Shown here: piece after piece, positions 9,727-19,178 of the stretch
How the letters are laid out: each line of letters opens with the position of its first letter
Position numbering within the stretch: position 1 is the stretch's first letter
Origin: Pseudidiomarina indica
Lineage (GTDB): Bacteria; Pseudomonadota; Gammaproteobacteria; Enterobacterales; Alteromonadaceae
DNA length: 64,000 nucleotides
Direction: 5' to 3'
Assembly (NCBI GenBank): GCA_029279945.1
Contig: JAJUHK010000002.1
Coordinates: 279,031-343,030 of the forward strand
Program-made: the position numbers and the translations under genes
Notes under the pieces: model-generated
Database searches by the model: none
Seen by the model: only the letters and a program-made list of their open reading frames with translations
What the model was told of the DNA's origin: nothing

Positions 9727-10929
9727 TTATGGATTTATGGTCAATTCAACAGCGGTGGTCGCAGGTTCTATCACGATGGGTTCGGCATCTAAATCGCCAG
9801 GAGCCGCATCAATCTGTTCATCAGCTGAAATCCGCGCCATCACTTGCCAGTGAGTTAATTGACTGAGGCGATAATCAGGTAACATAGCGTTTGCATCTGA
9901 TAGCGTAACCGTGACTGGGAATTCAGTCACTGGCTGGCGTACCACCGCTGCCGGCATCCGCGGGCCATCGGCGGCAACTACGTACACAAACAAAGTCGCG
10001 CCTTCTGGTATCGCGGCTTGCGCTGCTTCACTCACCTGCACGGTGACCGTCAATTCTAACTCACTTACGCTAAGCCGTTGTTTGGCCTCAGCCACAGCTG
10101 CGGCAATCGGTTGATAACGCTCATCATTTTGTGGTAACTGGTGAAGCAATAACTCCCACGCGGTGACTGCCTGCTGCCAATCACCACGCTGAAATGCGAC
10201 GAAGCCAAGTAGCGATAAGCCATCCATATTAAAGGGCTCAAGTTCTAACGCTCGCTGCAAATGCACCGCTGCTTCACGGAGCAGGCTTTCATCACTACTT
10301 TGCAGTAATAGCTGCGCATAACCGAGTAAGGTTCCAACTCGATTCGGCTCCAGCTCTAGCGATTTTTTATAGGCTTCCTGCGCTTGTTCAAAGTGACCCA
10401 GCGCAATCATTGCCCGCGCATAGACCAACCACGCCACGGCATCATTGGGATCTTGTGCCAGTCGTTGCCGCAAGCCTAACGCAAAAGTTGCTAATTCAGC
10501 TGGCGTCGTTTGTGCATCTTGTTGGGTCAACACTTTTTGCCCCAGTTCCGGCAGCGCTGCTAACGCCTCATCAGCTTGGCGTTGCAAGCTCCAACTGCCA
10601 AACAAGCTATACAGCACCACAGTCGTCAACACGACCAGCACTGCAGGGATCCATATACTGCGCCCCACCTGTTGATCGTGAACCTGTTCGAGCTCGGTAT
10701 TCTCAGTCACAAAGCGTTTATCGAGCTCAGCATTGGCACGGGCAAAAGCTTCCTCAGTTAACAAGCCATCCTCACGCTCTTGCACTAACTCAAGTTTCCG
10801 CTGCTGGTATAACTCACGGTTTACATCCAGCCGTGTACGTTGTTGCTCGCGTTGGCGGCGGCCAGTTATCAATAAAAATATGGCTCCAGCTAACGCCACC
10901 GCTACGATGAGCGCAATATGTTTAATCAT
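9727..10929 (-). CDS. ccmI: CcmI cytochrome c maturation TPR protein
   Basis: Holds apocytochrome c for the CcmF/CcmH haem ligation complex. 400 residues. An N-terminal membrane segment (about 5-22), a basic-acidic coiled region, a second membrane segment near 93-112 (IPAVLVVLTTVVLYSLF), then TPR repeats around 150-270 (WLVYARAMIALGHFEQAQEAYKKSLELEP) and a C-terminal beta-rich domain. Last of the ccm genes; overlaps ccmH by 8 nt. Confidence 0.93.
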   Translation of the reverse strand: MIKHIALIVAVALAGAIFLLITGRRQREQQRTRLDVNRELYQQRKLELVQEREDGLLTEEAFARANAELDKRFVTENTELEQVHDQQVGRSIWIPAVLVVLTTVVLYSLFGSWSLQRQADEALAALPELGQKVLTQQDAQTTPAELATFALGLRQRLAQDPNDAVAWLVYARAMIALGHFEQAQEAYKKSLELEPNRVGTLLGYAQLLLQSSDESLLREAAVHLQRALELEPFNMDGLSLLGFVAFQRGDWQQAVTAWELLLHQLPQNDERYQPIAAAVAEAKQRLSVSELELTVTVQVSEAAQAAIPEGATLFVYVVAADGPRMPAAVVRQPVTEFPVTVTLSDANAMLPDYRLSQLTHWQVMARISADEQIDAAPGDLDAEPIVIEPATTAVELTINP

Positions 10930-11407
10930 GATCGTTATCCTGTCCGGAACTTTGCAGCGCGGCTAATTGCTCCCGCTCATGGTCACTGAGTTCAACTTCC
11001 TCGTGGCGCTGTTGCCGCACCCGCACAATGATCACCAGCGCGCCGGTCAAAACCACCAACACCGGGCCGAGCCACAGCACTAGGGTGCTTAGCCGCACCG
11101 GTGGACGATAATAGGCGAAATCACCATAACGGGCGACCATATAATCCACGACTTCTTGTTTTGTTGCGCCCTGCTGCACCATCTGATACGTGCGATCGCG
11201 CAGGTCTTTTGCCAGCGGCGCATCTGAGTCCGCAATGGATTGATTCTGACATTTGGGGCAGCGCAATTCGTTGATTAATTCACGAAATAGCGCTTCTTTA
11301 TTTGGATCGTCAAATTGGTAGGTTTCCAAATTAACCGCATAACTCACACTGATGGAGCCGACAGAAGCCATAAGCACCGCGAATAACATTGCTAACCAAT
11401 GTTTCAT
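10922..11407 (-). CDS. ccmH: CcmH thioredoxin-like apocytochrome reductase
   Basis: Periplasmic-facing membrane protein that keeps the CXXCH cysteines of apocytochrome c reduced (short form, also called CcmL). 161 residues: signal peptide, then the redox motif LRCPKCQNQS with cysteines 50 and 53, helical domain, membrane segment near 110-128 (TLVLWLGPVLVVLTGALVIIV) and a charged tail. Overlaps ccmG by 4 nt. Confidence 0.95.
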   Translation of the reverse strand: MKHWLAMLFAVLMASVGSISVSYAVNLETYQFDDPNKEALFRELINELRCPKCQNQSIADSDAPLAKDLRDRTYQMVQQGATKQEVVDYMVARYGDFAYYRPPVRLSTLVLWLGPVLVVLTGALVIIVRVRQQRHEEVELSDHEREQLAALQSSGQDNDHD

Positions 11408-11979
11408 GGCTGCCCCCCAGCACGCTCAAAGTCGGCCATCAGCGCCCGGTACTGGGGCTCTAAGATAGTGCTCCAAACACGCTCGTTGACATCGCCCACG
11501 TGACGGTACATAACTTCGCCATTGGCATTGATTAAAAAGGTTTCTGGTGCACCGTACACACCAAAATCAATCGCCACTGCACCCCGTTCATCAAAGAGAT
11601 TCAACCGATACGGGTCACCTAAGGTGTTAAGCCAATCCACTGCTTTCGCACGCGAATCATCTTTATAGTTCAGCCCTACAATATAAACGCCTTGCTGTGC
11701 CAGCTTATTCAAGTATGCATGCTCAGCGCGGCAGGTCGGACACCACGTCGCCCACACATTCAACAGCATAGGGCGACCATGTAACACAGCCTCAGTATAA
11801 GTGGTACTAGGGTCATAAATATCGGGCAACTCAAATTGCGGCACAGGTTTGCCTACCAACGCCGAACTCAGTTCCGTTGGGTCAGAAAACAAACCGCGCA
11901 ATAAAAATATGGTTAACCACAAAAATGCTAATAAGGGTAAGGCTAATACCAGCCACTTGAAACGATTAGGTTGTGCCAT
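11404..11979 (-). CDS. ccmG: CcmG (DsbE) thiol:disulfide interchange protein
   Basis: Membrane-anchored periplasmic thioredoxin-like protein that passes reducing power to CcmH or apocytochrome c. I choose ATG 11979 (MAQPNRFKW), which has GAGGTGG upstream, rather than an earlier in-frame start at 12021. This gives 191 residues with an N-terminal membrane anchor (about 9-28) and the active site WATWCPTC, cysteines 80 and 83. The start overlaps the 3' end of ccmF by 14 nt. Confidence 0.94.
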   Translation of the reverse strand: MAQPNRFKWLVLALPLLAFLWLTIFLLRGLFSDPTELSSALVGKPVPQFELPDIYDPSTTYTEAVLHGRPMLLNVWATWCPTCRAEHAYLNKLAQQGVYIVGLNYKDDSRAKAVDWLNTLGDPYRLNLFDERGAVAIDFGVYGAPETFLINANGEVMYRHVGDVNERVWSTILEPQYRALMADFERAGGQP

Positions 11980-13942
11980 AGCCACCTCGCACTTGTCGTT
12001 GGGAACGGTAACGCTTGTCACTCATCGCTAGGACACCACCGAGCGCCATAATGAGGGCACCGAGCCAAATCCAACGCACCATTGGCTTAATATAAATCCG
12101 TACTGCCCAAGCACCTGCTGCCCCAGCTTCGCCCGTAAGTGGTTCACCCAGGGCGATATAAACATCGCGCAATAAACTCACATCCAGCCCCACTTCGGTC
12201 ATACTCATACGTTGCACGGTGTAGAAGCGCTTTTCACTCACCACTTCAGCAACTTTAGTATCACCGCGGTAAATGCTGAACTCACCGTGGTCGGTAATAT
12301 AGTTTGGCCCTTGCTGTTGGCTGAGCAAATCAAACTGAATGCGATACGGTGCCACCACTACAGATTCACCCGGCGCTAAACGCACATCACGTTCCACTTC
12401 GTATTGGGTCACGACCGCAATACCAATCAAAGTTACCGCAAAACCTAAATGGCCCAGCACCATCCCCCAATGGCTGCGGCCGAGCTTGGCTAAACCGGCG
12501 ATGCCTTGCCCGCGCTGCTGCATGCGTAGTTTCAATTCAGTCACCGTCGTCATCACCAGCCACAACGCAAGAATCAAGCCAAACACCGTCATCCCCATTA
12601 CCTCATCGGCAATAATCAGCGGCAACGCATAACCAAGGCCGACAGCTAACACCACCGCCAGCACCAGCTCTTTGGCAAGCGGACGTAATTCCTGGCGGCG
12701 CCAGCGGAATAACGGACCAAGCCCCATCAACAGCACGAAAGGTGCAATCAGCCAGGTGAACATCTGGTTGAAGAAGGGGACACCGATGGAGATCGAACCT
12801 AAACCAAGCTCTTTATGTATCATCGGCAGCAAGGTGCCCACTAACACCACAAAGGTCGCAGCCATCAATAACACGTTGTTACCCAACAGCATGACCTCAC
12901 GGGACACCAACTCATACTTCGTTTGGGTACTCACCGCGCCCGCTCGTAGTGCAAACAGCAGCAATGAGCCGCCAATAACCACCGCTAGTAATCCAAGAAT
13001 AAACAAGCCGCGTGCTGGGTCGGTCGCAAACGCGTGCACTGAAACAATCACCCCAGAACGCACTAAGAAGGTACCCAATAAGCTCAAGCTAAAGGCAGTA
13101 ATGGCTAGCAATACGGTCCAGGACTTGAAGGTGCCGCGTTTTTCCGTCACTGCTAACGAGTGAATCAATGCCGTACCCACTAACCACGGCATAAAGCTGG
13201 CATTTTCAACAGGGTCCCAGAACCACCAGCCACCCCAGCCAAGTTCGTAGTAAGCCCACCAACTCCCGAGCGCAATCCCCAAGGTTAAGAAGCACCACGC
13301 CGCAGTCGCCCACGGCCGCGACCAACGCGCCCACGAGGCATCTAACTTACCGCTTATCAGTGCCGCGATAGCAAAGGCAAAGGCCACCGAAAAACCCACA
13401 TACCCCATATACAGTAACGGCGGGTGGAAAATCATCCCCGGGTCTTGCAACAATGGATTTAAATCGCGGCCATCAACTGGAATCAGCGGGAGTGCTCGAT
13501 CAAACGGATTAGACACACTCAGCATGAATAAATAGAACCCAATACTGATCAAGCCAAGCACAGCGAGCACCCGTGCCATCATTACCAATGGCATCCGGCG
13601 CGAAAACGCGGCCACTGCAGCAATCCAGCCTGCTTGCATCAGCATCCATAACAAGAACGAGCCCTCATGCGCGCCCCACACCGCCGTTATCCGGTACACC
13701 AGCGGCAAAGCCGTATTGGAGTTGTGCGCTACATACGCAATACTGAAATCATTGACAATAAAGCCGTACGTCAACGTGGCGTAGGCCAACGCAGTAAATA
13801 AAAACTGCCCATAGGCTAACGGCCGCGCTAATAACATGGCGCCACTATGGCCCCGCCACGCGCCCCATAGTGGGTAAATTGCAAGCAATATAGAAAATGC
13901 CAATGCCGCCGCTAACGTGAGTTGTCCGAACTCAGCAATCAT
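11966..13942 (-). CDS. ccmF: CcmF haem lyase, large membrane subunit
   Basis: Polytopic inner-membrane protein that takes haem from holo-CcmE and ligates it to apocytochrome c. 658 residues with many membrane helices. The tryptophan-rich WWD domain appears as [20 protein letters not shown] around residues 235-255, and [11 protein letters not shown] lies near 89-99. Overlaps ccmE by 4 nt. Confidence 0.97.
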   Translation of the reverse strand: MIAEFGQLTLAAALAFSILLAIYPLWGAWRGHSGAMLLARPLAYGQFLFTALAYATLTYGFIVNDFSIAYVAHNSNTALPLVYRITAVWGAHEGSFLLWMLMQAGWIAAVAAFSRRMPLVMMARVLAVLGLISIGFYLFMLSVSNPFDRALPLIPVDGRDLNPLLQDPGMIFHPPLLYMGYVGFSVAFAFAIAALISGKLDASWARWSRPWATAAWCFLTLGIALGSWWAYYELGWGGWWFWDPVENASFMPWLVGTALIHSLAVTEKRGTFKSWTVLLAITAFSLSLLGTFLVRSGVIVSVHAFATDPARGLFILGLLAVVIGGSLLLFALRAGAVSTQTKYELVSREVMLLGNNVLLMAATFVVLVGTLLPMIHKELGLGSISIGVPFFNQMFTWLIAPFVLLMGLGPLFRWRRQELRPLAKELVLAVVLAVGLGYALPLIIADEVMGMTVFGLILALWLVMTTVTELKLRMQQRGQGIAGLAKLGRSHWGMVLGHLGFAVTLIGIAVVTQYEVERDVRLAPGESVVVAPYRIQFDLLSQQQGPNYITDHGEFSIYRGDTKVAEVVSEKRFYTVQRMSMTEVGLDVSLLRDVYIALGEPLTGEAGAAGAWAVRIYIKPMVRWIWLGALIMALGGVLAMSDKRYRSQRQVRGGYGTT

Positions 13943-14460
13943 GGATTTGTTCCTGGTTTTTTCGGTTGTGATTGTTGCGGTTGTGAGCCGGTGTAATCTG
14001 GACGGTTGGGATTCACATGCTGAATGCCTTTCATAGCTTCGGCAAGCTCTGGTGGCATGTACTCTTCATCATGCTTTGCCAACACTTCGGTCGCTTTTAA
14101 CACCGTCGGTTCAATCAAGACACCTTGCGCGACTATGCCTTGGCCTTCGCGGAATAAATCCGGCAAAATGCCGGTATACAGAACCGTCACTTCTGGACCT
14201 GTATCAGTCACACGAAAACTCACTTCTAAGGTTTCTGGGTTACGTTGCACCGAACCCTCAACCACCATACCGCCAACCCGTAGGCGCTGCCCAACTTCTG
14301 GGCGTACTTTTTGACTGCCCTTGCCTTCTAGCATTTCTGACGGGGTGTAGAACAGATCAATGTTTTTCGTCAAGGCAAACAAGATAAGTGCAACTGACGC
14401 AGCCACACCAACAATCAATGAAATCACCCATGCGAGACGTTTTTTACGACGTGGTATCAT
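13939..14460 (-). CDS. ccmE: CcmE haem chaperone
   Basis: Periplasmic haem chaperone anchored in the inner membrane; it binds haem covalently. 173 residues: N-terminal membrane helix about 9-30, OB-fold core, and the haem-binding histidine at 130 in [12 protein letters not shown]. The flexible C-terminal tail is rich in Pro, Gln and Lys. Overlaps ccmD by 17 nt. Confidence 0.96.
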   Translation of the reverse strand: MIPRRKKRLAWVISLIVGVAASVALILFALTKNIDLFYTPSEMLEGKGSQKVRPEVGQRLRVGGMVVEGSVQRNPETLEVSFRVTDTGPEVTVLYTGILPDLFREGQGIVAQGVLIEPTVLKATEVLAKHDEEYMPPELAEAMKGIQHVNPNRPDYTGSQPQQSQPKKPGTNP

Positions 14461-14677
14461 CGGTCAGTTTACTCCTTTCTCGTTCTAGCTGTTTACGACG
14501 TGCCAACCGTTGCTGTTGATGTTGCATCTTGACCGCCTGTTGGCGTAATTTTTTGCGTGTCAGCAAACCGTGAATCACTAACAGGGCAATAGCTAAAAAC
14601 GTGACACTATAAGCCAGCCAGACATACCAGCCATAGCCACCCATCCAGATAAATTCGTGCCAACTATCAAACGCCAT
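14444..14677 (-). CDS. ccmD: CcmD haem exporter small subunit
   Basis: Small membrane protein that stabilises the CcmC:CcmE haem-loading complex. 77 residues, with one membrane helix (about 15-38, [22 protein letters not shown]) and a basic, glutamine-rich cytoplasmic tail, as is usual for CcmD. It lies between ccmC and ccmE and overlaps both. Confidence 0.93.
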   Translation of the reverse strand: MAFDSWHEFIWMGGYGWYVWLAYSVTFLAIALLVIHGLLTRKKLRQQAVKMQHQQQRLARRKQLERERSKLTDDTTS

Positions 14678-15419
14678 GGTGCTTCTCCACTCCCAACTGG
14701 GCCAGCGCCCATGGACGATGCAGCTCTTGCTTCAAAATCTCATTCCGTAAGCGGTAGACAATCAGTGCTGCCGTTAACAACATGAAGCCCAAAATACTGA
14801 TATATAACGGGTACTTCATTGAGGCTGGCATCAGCGTTTCGCCAAATCGAGTCACGGTGGCCCCTTGATGCAGTGAGTTCCACCAGTACACTGAAAAGTG
14901 AATGATGGGCACGTTAACGACGCCCACCAAGGCTAAGATTGACGCTGCTTTAGCACCGGTGCGAGCATCATTGAAAGCATAGTACAGTGCCAACACGCCG
15001 ACATATAAAAAGAATAAAATAAGCTGAGAGGTAAGCCGCGCATCCCATTCCCACCAAGTGCCCCACATGGGTTTGCCCCACACTGCACCGGTGAATAAGG
15101 AAATAAAGGTCAATACGGCACCTACCGGAGCAATTGCGGCAATGGCCCATTCTGCGGTACGGATCTGCCATACCAAAACGATAAAGGCAGTAATCGCCAG
15201 CCCGGTGTAGGCACCCATAGCAAACATTGCGCTCGGCACATGGATAAAAATAATCCGATAACTGTCACCTTGTTGGTAATCGGCTGGTGCATACGCCAGC
15301 CCCCACACGACGCCAACCGTCACCAAGATCACCGCTAAGCCAGCTAACCAAGGCTGCCATAGGCCAAGCAACCGAAATGCTGCTTCACCTTTGGCATAGG
15401 GGTGTAACCATTTCCACAT
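14667..15419 (-). CDS. ccmC: CcmC haem handling protein
   Basis: Membrane protein that presents haem to CcmE. 250 residues with six hydrophobic segments. The WWD haem-handling motif is WGTWWEWDARLTS at about 119-131, with flanking conserved histidines near 60 (IFIHVPSA) and 179 (IIHFSVYWW). Overlaps ccmD by 11 nt; 1 nt separates it from the ccmB stop. Confidence 0.97.
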   Translation of the reverse strand: MWKWLHPYAKGEAAFRLLGLWQPWLAGLAVILVTVGVVWGLAYAPADYQQGDSYRIIFIHVPSAMFAMGAYTGLAITAFIVLVWQIRTAEWAIAAIAPVGAVLTFISLFTGAVWGKPMWGTWWEWDARLTSQLILFFLYVGVLALYYAFNDARTGAKAASILALVGVVNVPIIHFSVYWWNSLHQGATVTRFGETLMPASMKYPLYISILGFMLLTAALIVYRLRNEILKQELHRPWALAQLGVEKHHGV

Positions 15420-15420
15420 A

Positions 15421-16104
15421 TTAATTTACGCTCACTCGTAGTGCTGCCGCCACCGCAAAAGGTGCCAACAATAACGTTAATAGCATTAGACCCGTTAATA
15501 ATAACACTTGCCCACTAGCAGAGGTACCCACTAGAGCACTCTCGACCGCTGCTGCTGCAAAAATTAGCAAAGGTATAAACAGCGGGAGCAACAGTAAACT
15601 CAATAAGGCTCCACCGCGCCCAAGGCTCACGGTCAGCGCGGCGCCCACTGCCGTCATCGCGCTTAGCATTGGGGTACCGACCAGCAAGGTCAGCATCAAT
15701 ACACCCCATCCTGCAATGGGTAACTTCAACAACATGGCACACAAAGGTGCCAAAATCACCAGTGGCAAACCGCTTAATAACCAATGCACCGCCACCTTAC
15801 CAAACGCTAATAATGGCAGTGGCGCGGGGCTTAATACCAATTGCTCCAGCGTGCCATCCAAAAAGTCGTCGCGAAACAACCGCTCCGAACCCAATAGCGA
15901 TGACAGCAATGCCGCAACCCATATTACGCCCGTCGCGATGCGCCCTAAAATATCAGGGCCTGGGCCCACTGCTAAAGGAAACAAGGTGACTACGATTACT
16001 ACAAACAACAAGGGGTTTACCACATCAGAGCGGCGGCGTAGTGCCACTGCTAGGTCACGGCGCATGACGGTGGTTAATAAGCGCCAAGCACTAGCGGTAT
16101 TCAT
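15421..16104 (-). CDS. ccmB: CcmB haem exporter membrane subunit
   Basis: Permease of the CcmAB ABC transporter, needed to release holo-CcmE from CcmC. ATG 16104 (MNTASAWRLL) has GAGGGGC at good spacing and gives 227 residues with six hydrophobic segments; an earlier in-frame start at 16131 lacks such a site. The family segment FRDDFLDGTLEQLVLSP is at about 75-91. Overlaps the end of ccmA by 14 nt. Confidence 0.95.
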   Translation of the reverse strand: MNTASAWRLLTTVMRRDLAVALRRRSDVVNPLLFVVIVVTLFPLAVGPGPDILGRIATGVIWVAALLSSLLGSERLFRDDFLDGTLEQLVLSPAPLPLLAFGKVAVHWLLSGLPLVILAPLCAMLLKLPIAGWGVLMLTLLVGTPMLSAMTAVGAALTVSLGRGGALLSLLLLPLFIPLLIFAAAAVESALVGTSASGQVLLLTGLMLLTLLLAPFAVAAALRVSVN

Positions 16105-16741
16105 ACAAGAGCCCCTCGTCCTGATAATCAATGCGAATTTTCTTTAAGCGCTCTCCGGTCCAGGTAAGTGGCTGATGCGAGGTTAAGATAATCACGCCAC
16201 CTTGCTCCAAATGCTGGGAAAAACGCTCATGCAATAACGCAATTCCGTGGCTATCTAAGGCCGTAAACGGTTCATCAAGGATCCACAAGGTTGCTTGACC
16301 GTACCATAGCCGAGCCAGCGCAATACGCCGTTGTTGACCTGCTGACAATTGTTGCGCTGGAACATCTTCGAGACCAAGTAAACCCACGGTTTCTAATAAC
16401 TGCCACGCATCTACCTGATCGGCGCCGTCAAGTAACGCTTGATAATGCAGATTCTCAAGTGCGGTAAGCTCAGCTTTCACTGCTGCTTTATGGCCGATAA
16501 ACAACAACTGGCGCTGCCACTGTTCAGGGTCATCCCATTGGTCCTGGCCAAATAAAGATACCCGCCCAGCTTGCGGGTCAAGTAATCCAGCAATAATGCG
16601 TAACAGTGTCGATTTACCAGCGCCGTTCGGCCCTTCGACATGCAGAATTTCGCCCGCGTGGAGCTGCAACGAGAGTTGTGAAAATAGGGTACGCCCGGCA
16701 CGTACCGAGGTTAATTGTTTGGCTTCTATTACTGCGGACAT
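16091..16741 (-). CDS. ccmA: CcmA haem exporter ATPase
   Basis: ATP-binding subunit of the CcmAB transporter and first gene of the complete ccmABCDEFGHI operon. 216 residues: Walker A GPNGAGKST at 37-45, signature LSAGQQRR at 132-139, Walker B LWILDEP at 152-158. Upstream, GGGCAAC (16750-16756) and GTTGCCC (16774-16780) could form a leader hairpin between pilV and ccmA; no T-tract follows it. Confidence 0.97.
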   Translation of the reverse strand: MSAVIEAKQLTSVRAGRTLFSQLSLQLHAGEILHVEGPNGAGKSTLLRIIAGLLDPQAGRVSLFGQDQWDDPEQWQRQLLFIGHKAAVKAELTALENLHYQALLDGADQVDAWQLLETVGLLGLEDVPAQQLSAGQQRRIALARLWYGQATLWILDEPFTALDSHGIALLHERFSQHLEQGGVIILTSHQPLTWTGERLKKIRIDYQDEGLLYEYR

Positions 16742-16810
16742 GTGTCTTAGGGCAACCTATACGGCCAACAAAAGTTGCCCCGATCCTACCATAGCCGTGA
16801 TGGTTTTGGA

Positions 16811-17164
16811 TCATTGTTTTGCATTGATTTCTTGGCTTTTCGCAGAGATTGTTCGGTTTCCATGGGGTACATTTTGCCACTGCACCTGCACTTCAAATTG
16901 ACCAGTGCTGCCCGTTGGCCACCACCGCACCTGATAGTAAAAAGGCGCGCGCAGCACGGTCACCTCGCCGCGTATCCCGAGGGCGCCGCTGGCAACCCGT
17001 AATTGTTCATGATAATCAGCCATCAACTGCCATGCTTGGACCGCCTGTTGCGCCGCCAGTGCCCGCTGAGTCGTTTGCTGTTGTAACGTCAGCATGGCGC
17101 TGATCCCTACGCTTAAAATGAGCAAGGCGATCATTAACTCAATGAAACTAAAGCCCCGCATCAC
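16811..17164 (-). CDS. PilV-like type IV minor pilin
   Basis: Minor pilin that primes pilus assembly in the inner membrane. 117 residues. Prepilin cleavage/methylation motif MMRGFSFIELMIALLIL at the N-terminus, with Glu at +5 after the cleaved Gly, followed by a hydrophobic helix and a short globular domain. Last of four co-directional pilin genes, and overlaps the upstream one by 17 nt. The PilV assignment rests on gene order and the N-terminal motif; GspI-like is the alternative. Confidence 0.8.
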   Translation of the reverse strand: MMRGFSFIELMIALLILSVGISAMLTLQQQTTQRALAAQQAVQAWQLMADYHEQLRVASGALGIRGEVTVLRAPFYYQVRWWPTGSTGQFEVQVQWQNVPHGNRTISAKSQEINAKQ

Positions 17165-17615
17165 GCCAACTCCCTGGAATGCGCCGTACGCCAGTTGCAG
17201 TTACCCATGCCTGTTGTTCGACCGTGATCCAGCCATGGCCACTGGGCAATTGGACGCTCACTTGCACCAACCAGCGATTGGCCGACTCACCAGTCACCCA
17301 CTGGACAACATCTAACAGGCGGCTATGCAGCTGGTAAGCTAAACCATTCAACTGGCCTTGGTCATGATAACTGGTGCGTTGCGGTGGCAGCTGCGGCAAT
17401 GTTTGCACGCCCTGCGCCAACACCGCATCTGCCACAATTTGCACCAGCTGTTGTTGCGTATAAAGCGCTAGTATACGCTGCTCCATGGCAGCAAACTGGG
17501 TACGATACAAGGTCGCCAGCACCATAACACTCAACAACGCCACGGCGGTTCCCAAGGTGGCAAACCCACGCGTATTGGTGGCAGTGCGCTGCGGTTGGCG
17601 AAAGATTCCAAGCAC
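17148..17615 (-). CDS. PilX-like minor pilin
   Basis: 155 residues. The N-terminus reads RGFATLGTAVALLSVMVLATLY at about 16-37: a pilin-like hydrophobic helix without the usual Glu at +5. This is common in PilX/GspK-type tip subunits. Position between pilW and pilV homologues supports PilX. One base separates its start from the pilW stop. Sequence identity to known PilX is low by eye, so the name is provisional. Confidence 0.7.
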   Translation of the reverse strand: MLGIFRQPQRTATNTRGFATLGTAVALLSVMVLATLYRTQFAAMEQRILALYTQQQLVQIVADAVLAQGVQTLPQLPPQRTSYHDQGQLNGLAYQLHSRLLDVVQWVTGESANRWLVQVSVQLPSGHGWITVEQQAWVTATGVRRIPGSWRDAGL

Positions 17616-17616
17616 G

Positions 17617-18216
17617 CTAATTGACCTCGCCGTTCGGTATCGTCACCAGCGCTTGATACTCTCGAACCCACTGGGGCTGATGCGGATGCGTAACACGCAA
17701 ACGAATACGCACCAAGGGGAGTACCGCGGCAGTCAGCTGCACGGGTTCAAACGTCAGTGCCAGCACGGTTACATTGGCAGCATGGGTTATACTTTGCCAG
17801 CCAGTTTGGTCACAGTCGGCACCTTGTTGGCGCTGCTGCAGTTGCCGTTGATGTATACGAAACCCAAATTGTTCCGTATCACCATCGTGCACACCATTAG
17901 CATTGGCATCGTAACTAAACAAAATGCAATCGGTTCTGGGGTAACGCGGCACTTTAAATAGCGGCGGTAGCGACGGCGTAACACGCCACTGCTCATCTGC
18001 GTGGGCATGATAACCGGCGCGCCGAATTTCTCGCGTCATCAGCAGCAATGCCGTTATTGCATCTTCTTGCGCATGGCTTAACTGCAATGACCGAGCCTGA
18101 CTGGTCAACACCTGAGTGACTAAGAACAGCATGCTGCCGAGCAACACCAATCCCACGGCCATGCTGACCACCAACTCAATGAGCGTAAACCCACAACGAC
18201 TATTAGCAGGTAGCAT
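17617..18216 (-). CDS. PilW-like minor pilin
   Basis: 199 residues. Prepilin motif RCGFTLIELVVSMAVGLVLL at about 7-26 with Glu +5. The longer globular domain and the family-like segment ALLLMTREIRRAGYHA near 62-77 are typical of PilW. Overlaps the fimT-like gene by 14 nt, or slightly less if a later start is used. Confidence 0.82.
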   Translation of the reverse strand: MLPANSRCGFTLIELVVSMAVGLVLLGSMLFLVTQVLTSQARSLQLSHAQEDAITALLLMTREIRRAGYHAHADEQWRVTPSLPPLFKVPRYPRTDCILFSYDANANGVHDGDTEQFGFRIHQRQLQQRQQGADCDQTGWQSITHAANVTVLALTFEPVQLTAAVLPLVRIRLRVTHPHQPQWVREYQALVTIPNGEVN

Positions 18217-18727
18217 GAGCGCTGAATTCTCCCAACTGACATAATCTGACCCGGCCTAAGGTACTGACCACCACGCGTAATTCACTGGGCGTTAGTGCTG
18301 CCGTTAGCGTTTGATAGGTTACGCTGCCGGCGTGCGCTTGGGCTAAGCCACGCTGCCCATCAAAGCGCGTATAGGCGCCCTGCGCAAATACCGCACGCTG
18401 CAATAACACCCCTGGATAGGCCTCGCTCACTAGACGGAAATAACCGTCCGCCATAGCGCATTGTTCCCGTCGACAATCACAATCAGGCTGTAAACTAATG
18501 GCCACGCACCACTGTTCAGCACTGCCTTGCCACAGGACAAAACGTGGCTGCTGATCCAGCATGGCTTGGTAGCGTGCATGCTGTAACAACGCATAGGTAT
18601 CATGGGCTGCCGCTTGCAGGCGCAACCCTGCAGTAAGTGCTTGCAAACTCGGAATCCCCCAGCTAACCGCCACGCCCAGCAGCGCCACAATGACCATCAA
18701 CTCCACTAAGGTAAACCCAGTGCGCAT
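18203..18727 (-). CDS. FimT/GspH-type minor pilin
   Basis: Minor pseudopilin of the FimT/FimU family, implicated in pilus priming and, in some bacteria, DNA binding during uptake. I take ATG 18727 (MRTGFTLVEL), with GGAGAA 11 nt upstream; a GTG at 18766 would add 13 residues. 174 residues with GFTLVELMVIVALLGVAV at the N-terminus and a GspH-like domain, including the start-region segment ARYQAMLDQQP. Four cysteines near the middle and end could form disulfides. First gene of fimT-pilW-pilX-pilV. Confidence 0.82.
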   Translation of the reverse strand: MRTGFTLVELMVIVALLGVAVSWGIPSLQALTAGLRLQAAAHDTYALLQHARYQAMLDQQPRFVLWQGSAEQWCVAISLQPDCDCRREQCAMADGYFRLVSEAYPGVLLQRAVFAQGAYTRFDGQRGLAQAHAGSVTYQTLTAALTPSELRVVVSTLGRVRLCQLGEFSAHATC

Positions 18728-18746
18728 TGCAGCTTGTTCTCCGATT

Positions 18747-18776
18747 CGGTTAAATAGCCTGCTCACAGCTTAACCG
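18747..18776. promoter_or_regulatory. Dyad between divergent fimT and pilE genes
   Basis: CGGTTAA (18747-18753) and TTAACCG (18770-18776) form a perfect 7-bp inverted repeat with a 16-nt spacer in the short gap between two divergent pilin genes. Position suggests a shared operator or an RNA hairpin at the start of pilE; nothing else supports a specific regulator. Confidence 0.35.
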
Positions 18777-19169
18777 ATGAAGGACTATCGTATGGCGGCA
18801 ACACCCACAAAATTAGGTTTCACGTTACTGGAATTGATGGTAGTGGTAGCTATTGTTGGCATCTTAACCGCACTTTTGGTACCCGATGCTAGCCGGCAGG
18901 TAAGCCACGCCAAACGGGCGCAGGCATTGGCGCAGCTGCTCAGTTTACAACTTGCGCAGGAACATCATTACTTAGTCTATGGGTATTATGCTGACTTGGC
19001 AGTCCTCGGTGCAGCACCTGACAATCCGAATTATCGCTTTCATATTGCCGACATCACCGCTACCGGTTACCGTTTGGTCGCCACGGCCCGCGATGGTCAT
19101 GATCCAGAATGTGCAGAGTTGACGCTAACGCATCTCGATGAGAAAGCGCCAGCACAATGCTGGCGCTAA
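18777..19169 (+). CDS. PilE-like minor pilin
   Basis: 130 residues. Prepilin motif LGFTLLELMVVVAIVGILTALL at about 13-34, followed by the PilE-type segment ASRQVSHAKRAQALAQLLSLQLAQEHHYLVYGYYADL. ATG 18777 or ATG 18792 (MAATPTK) may be used. In other gammaproteobacteria pilE follows pilY1 in the same operon; here it is divergent and pilY1 is absent. The stop lies in the arm of a stem, AGCGCCAGC/GCTGGCGCT, and the gene ends 9 nt from ispH. Confidence 0.83.
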   Translation: MKDYRMAATPTKLGFTLLELMVVVAIVGILTALLVPDASRQVSHAKRAQALAQLLSLQLAQEHHYLVYGYYADLAVLGAAPDNPNYRFHIADITATGYRLVATARDGHDPECAELTLTHLDEKAPAQCWR

Positions 19170-19178
19170 TGGGGGCGG

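Noticed and set aside
10410..10910. 166-codon open frame on the plus strand
   Set aside because: Antisense to ccmI, low-complexity His/Pro/Ser-rich translation, no ribosome site.
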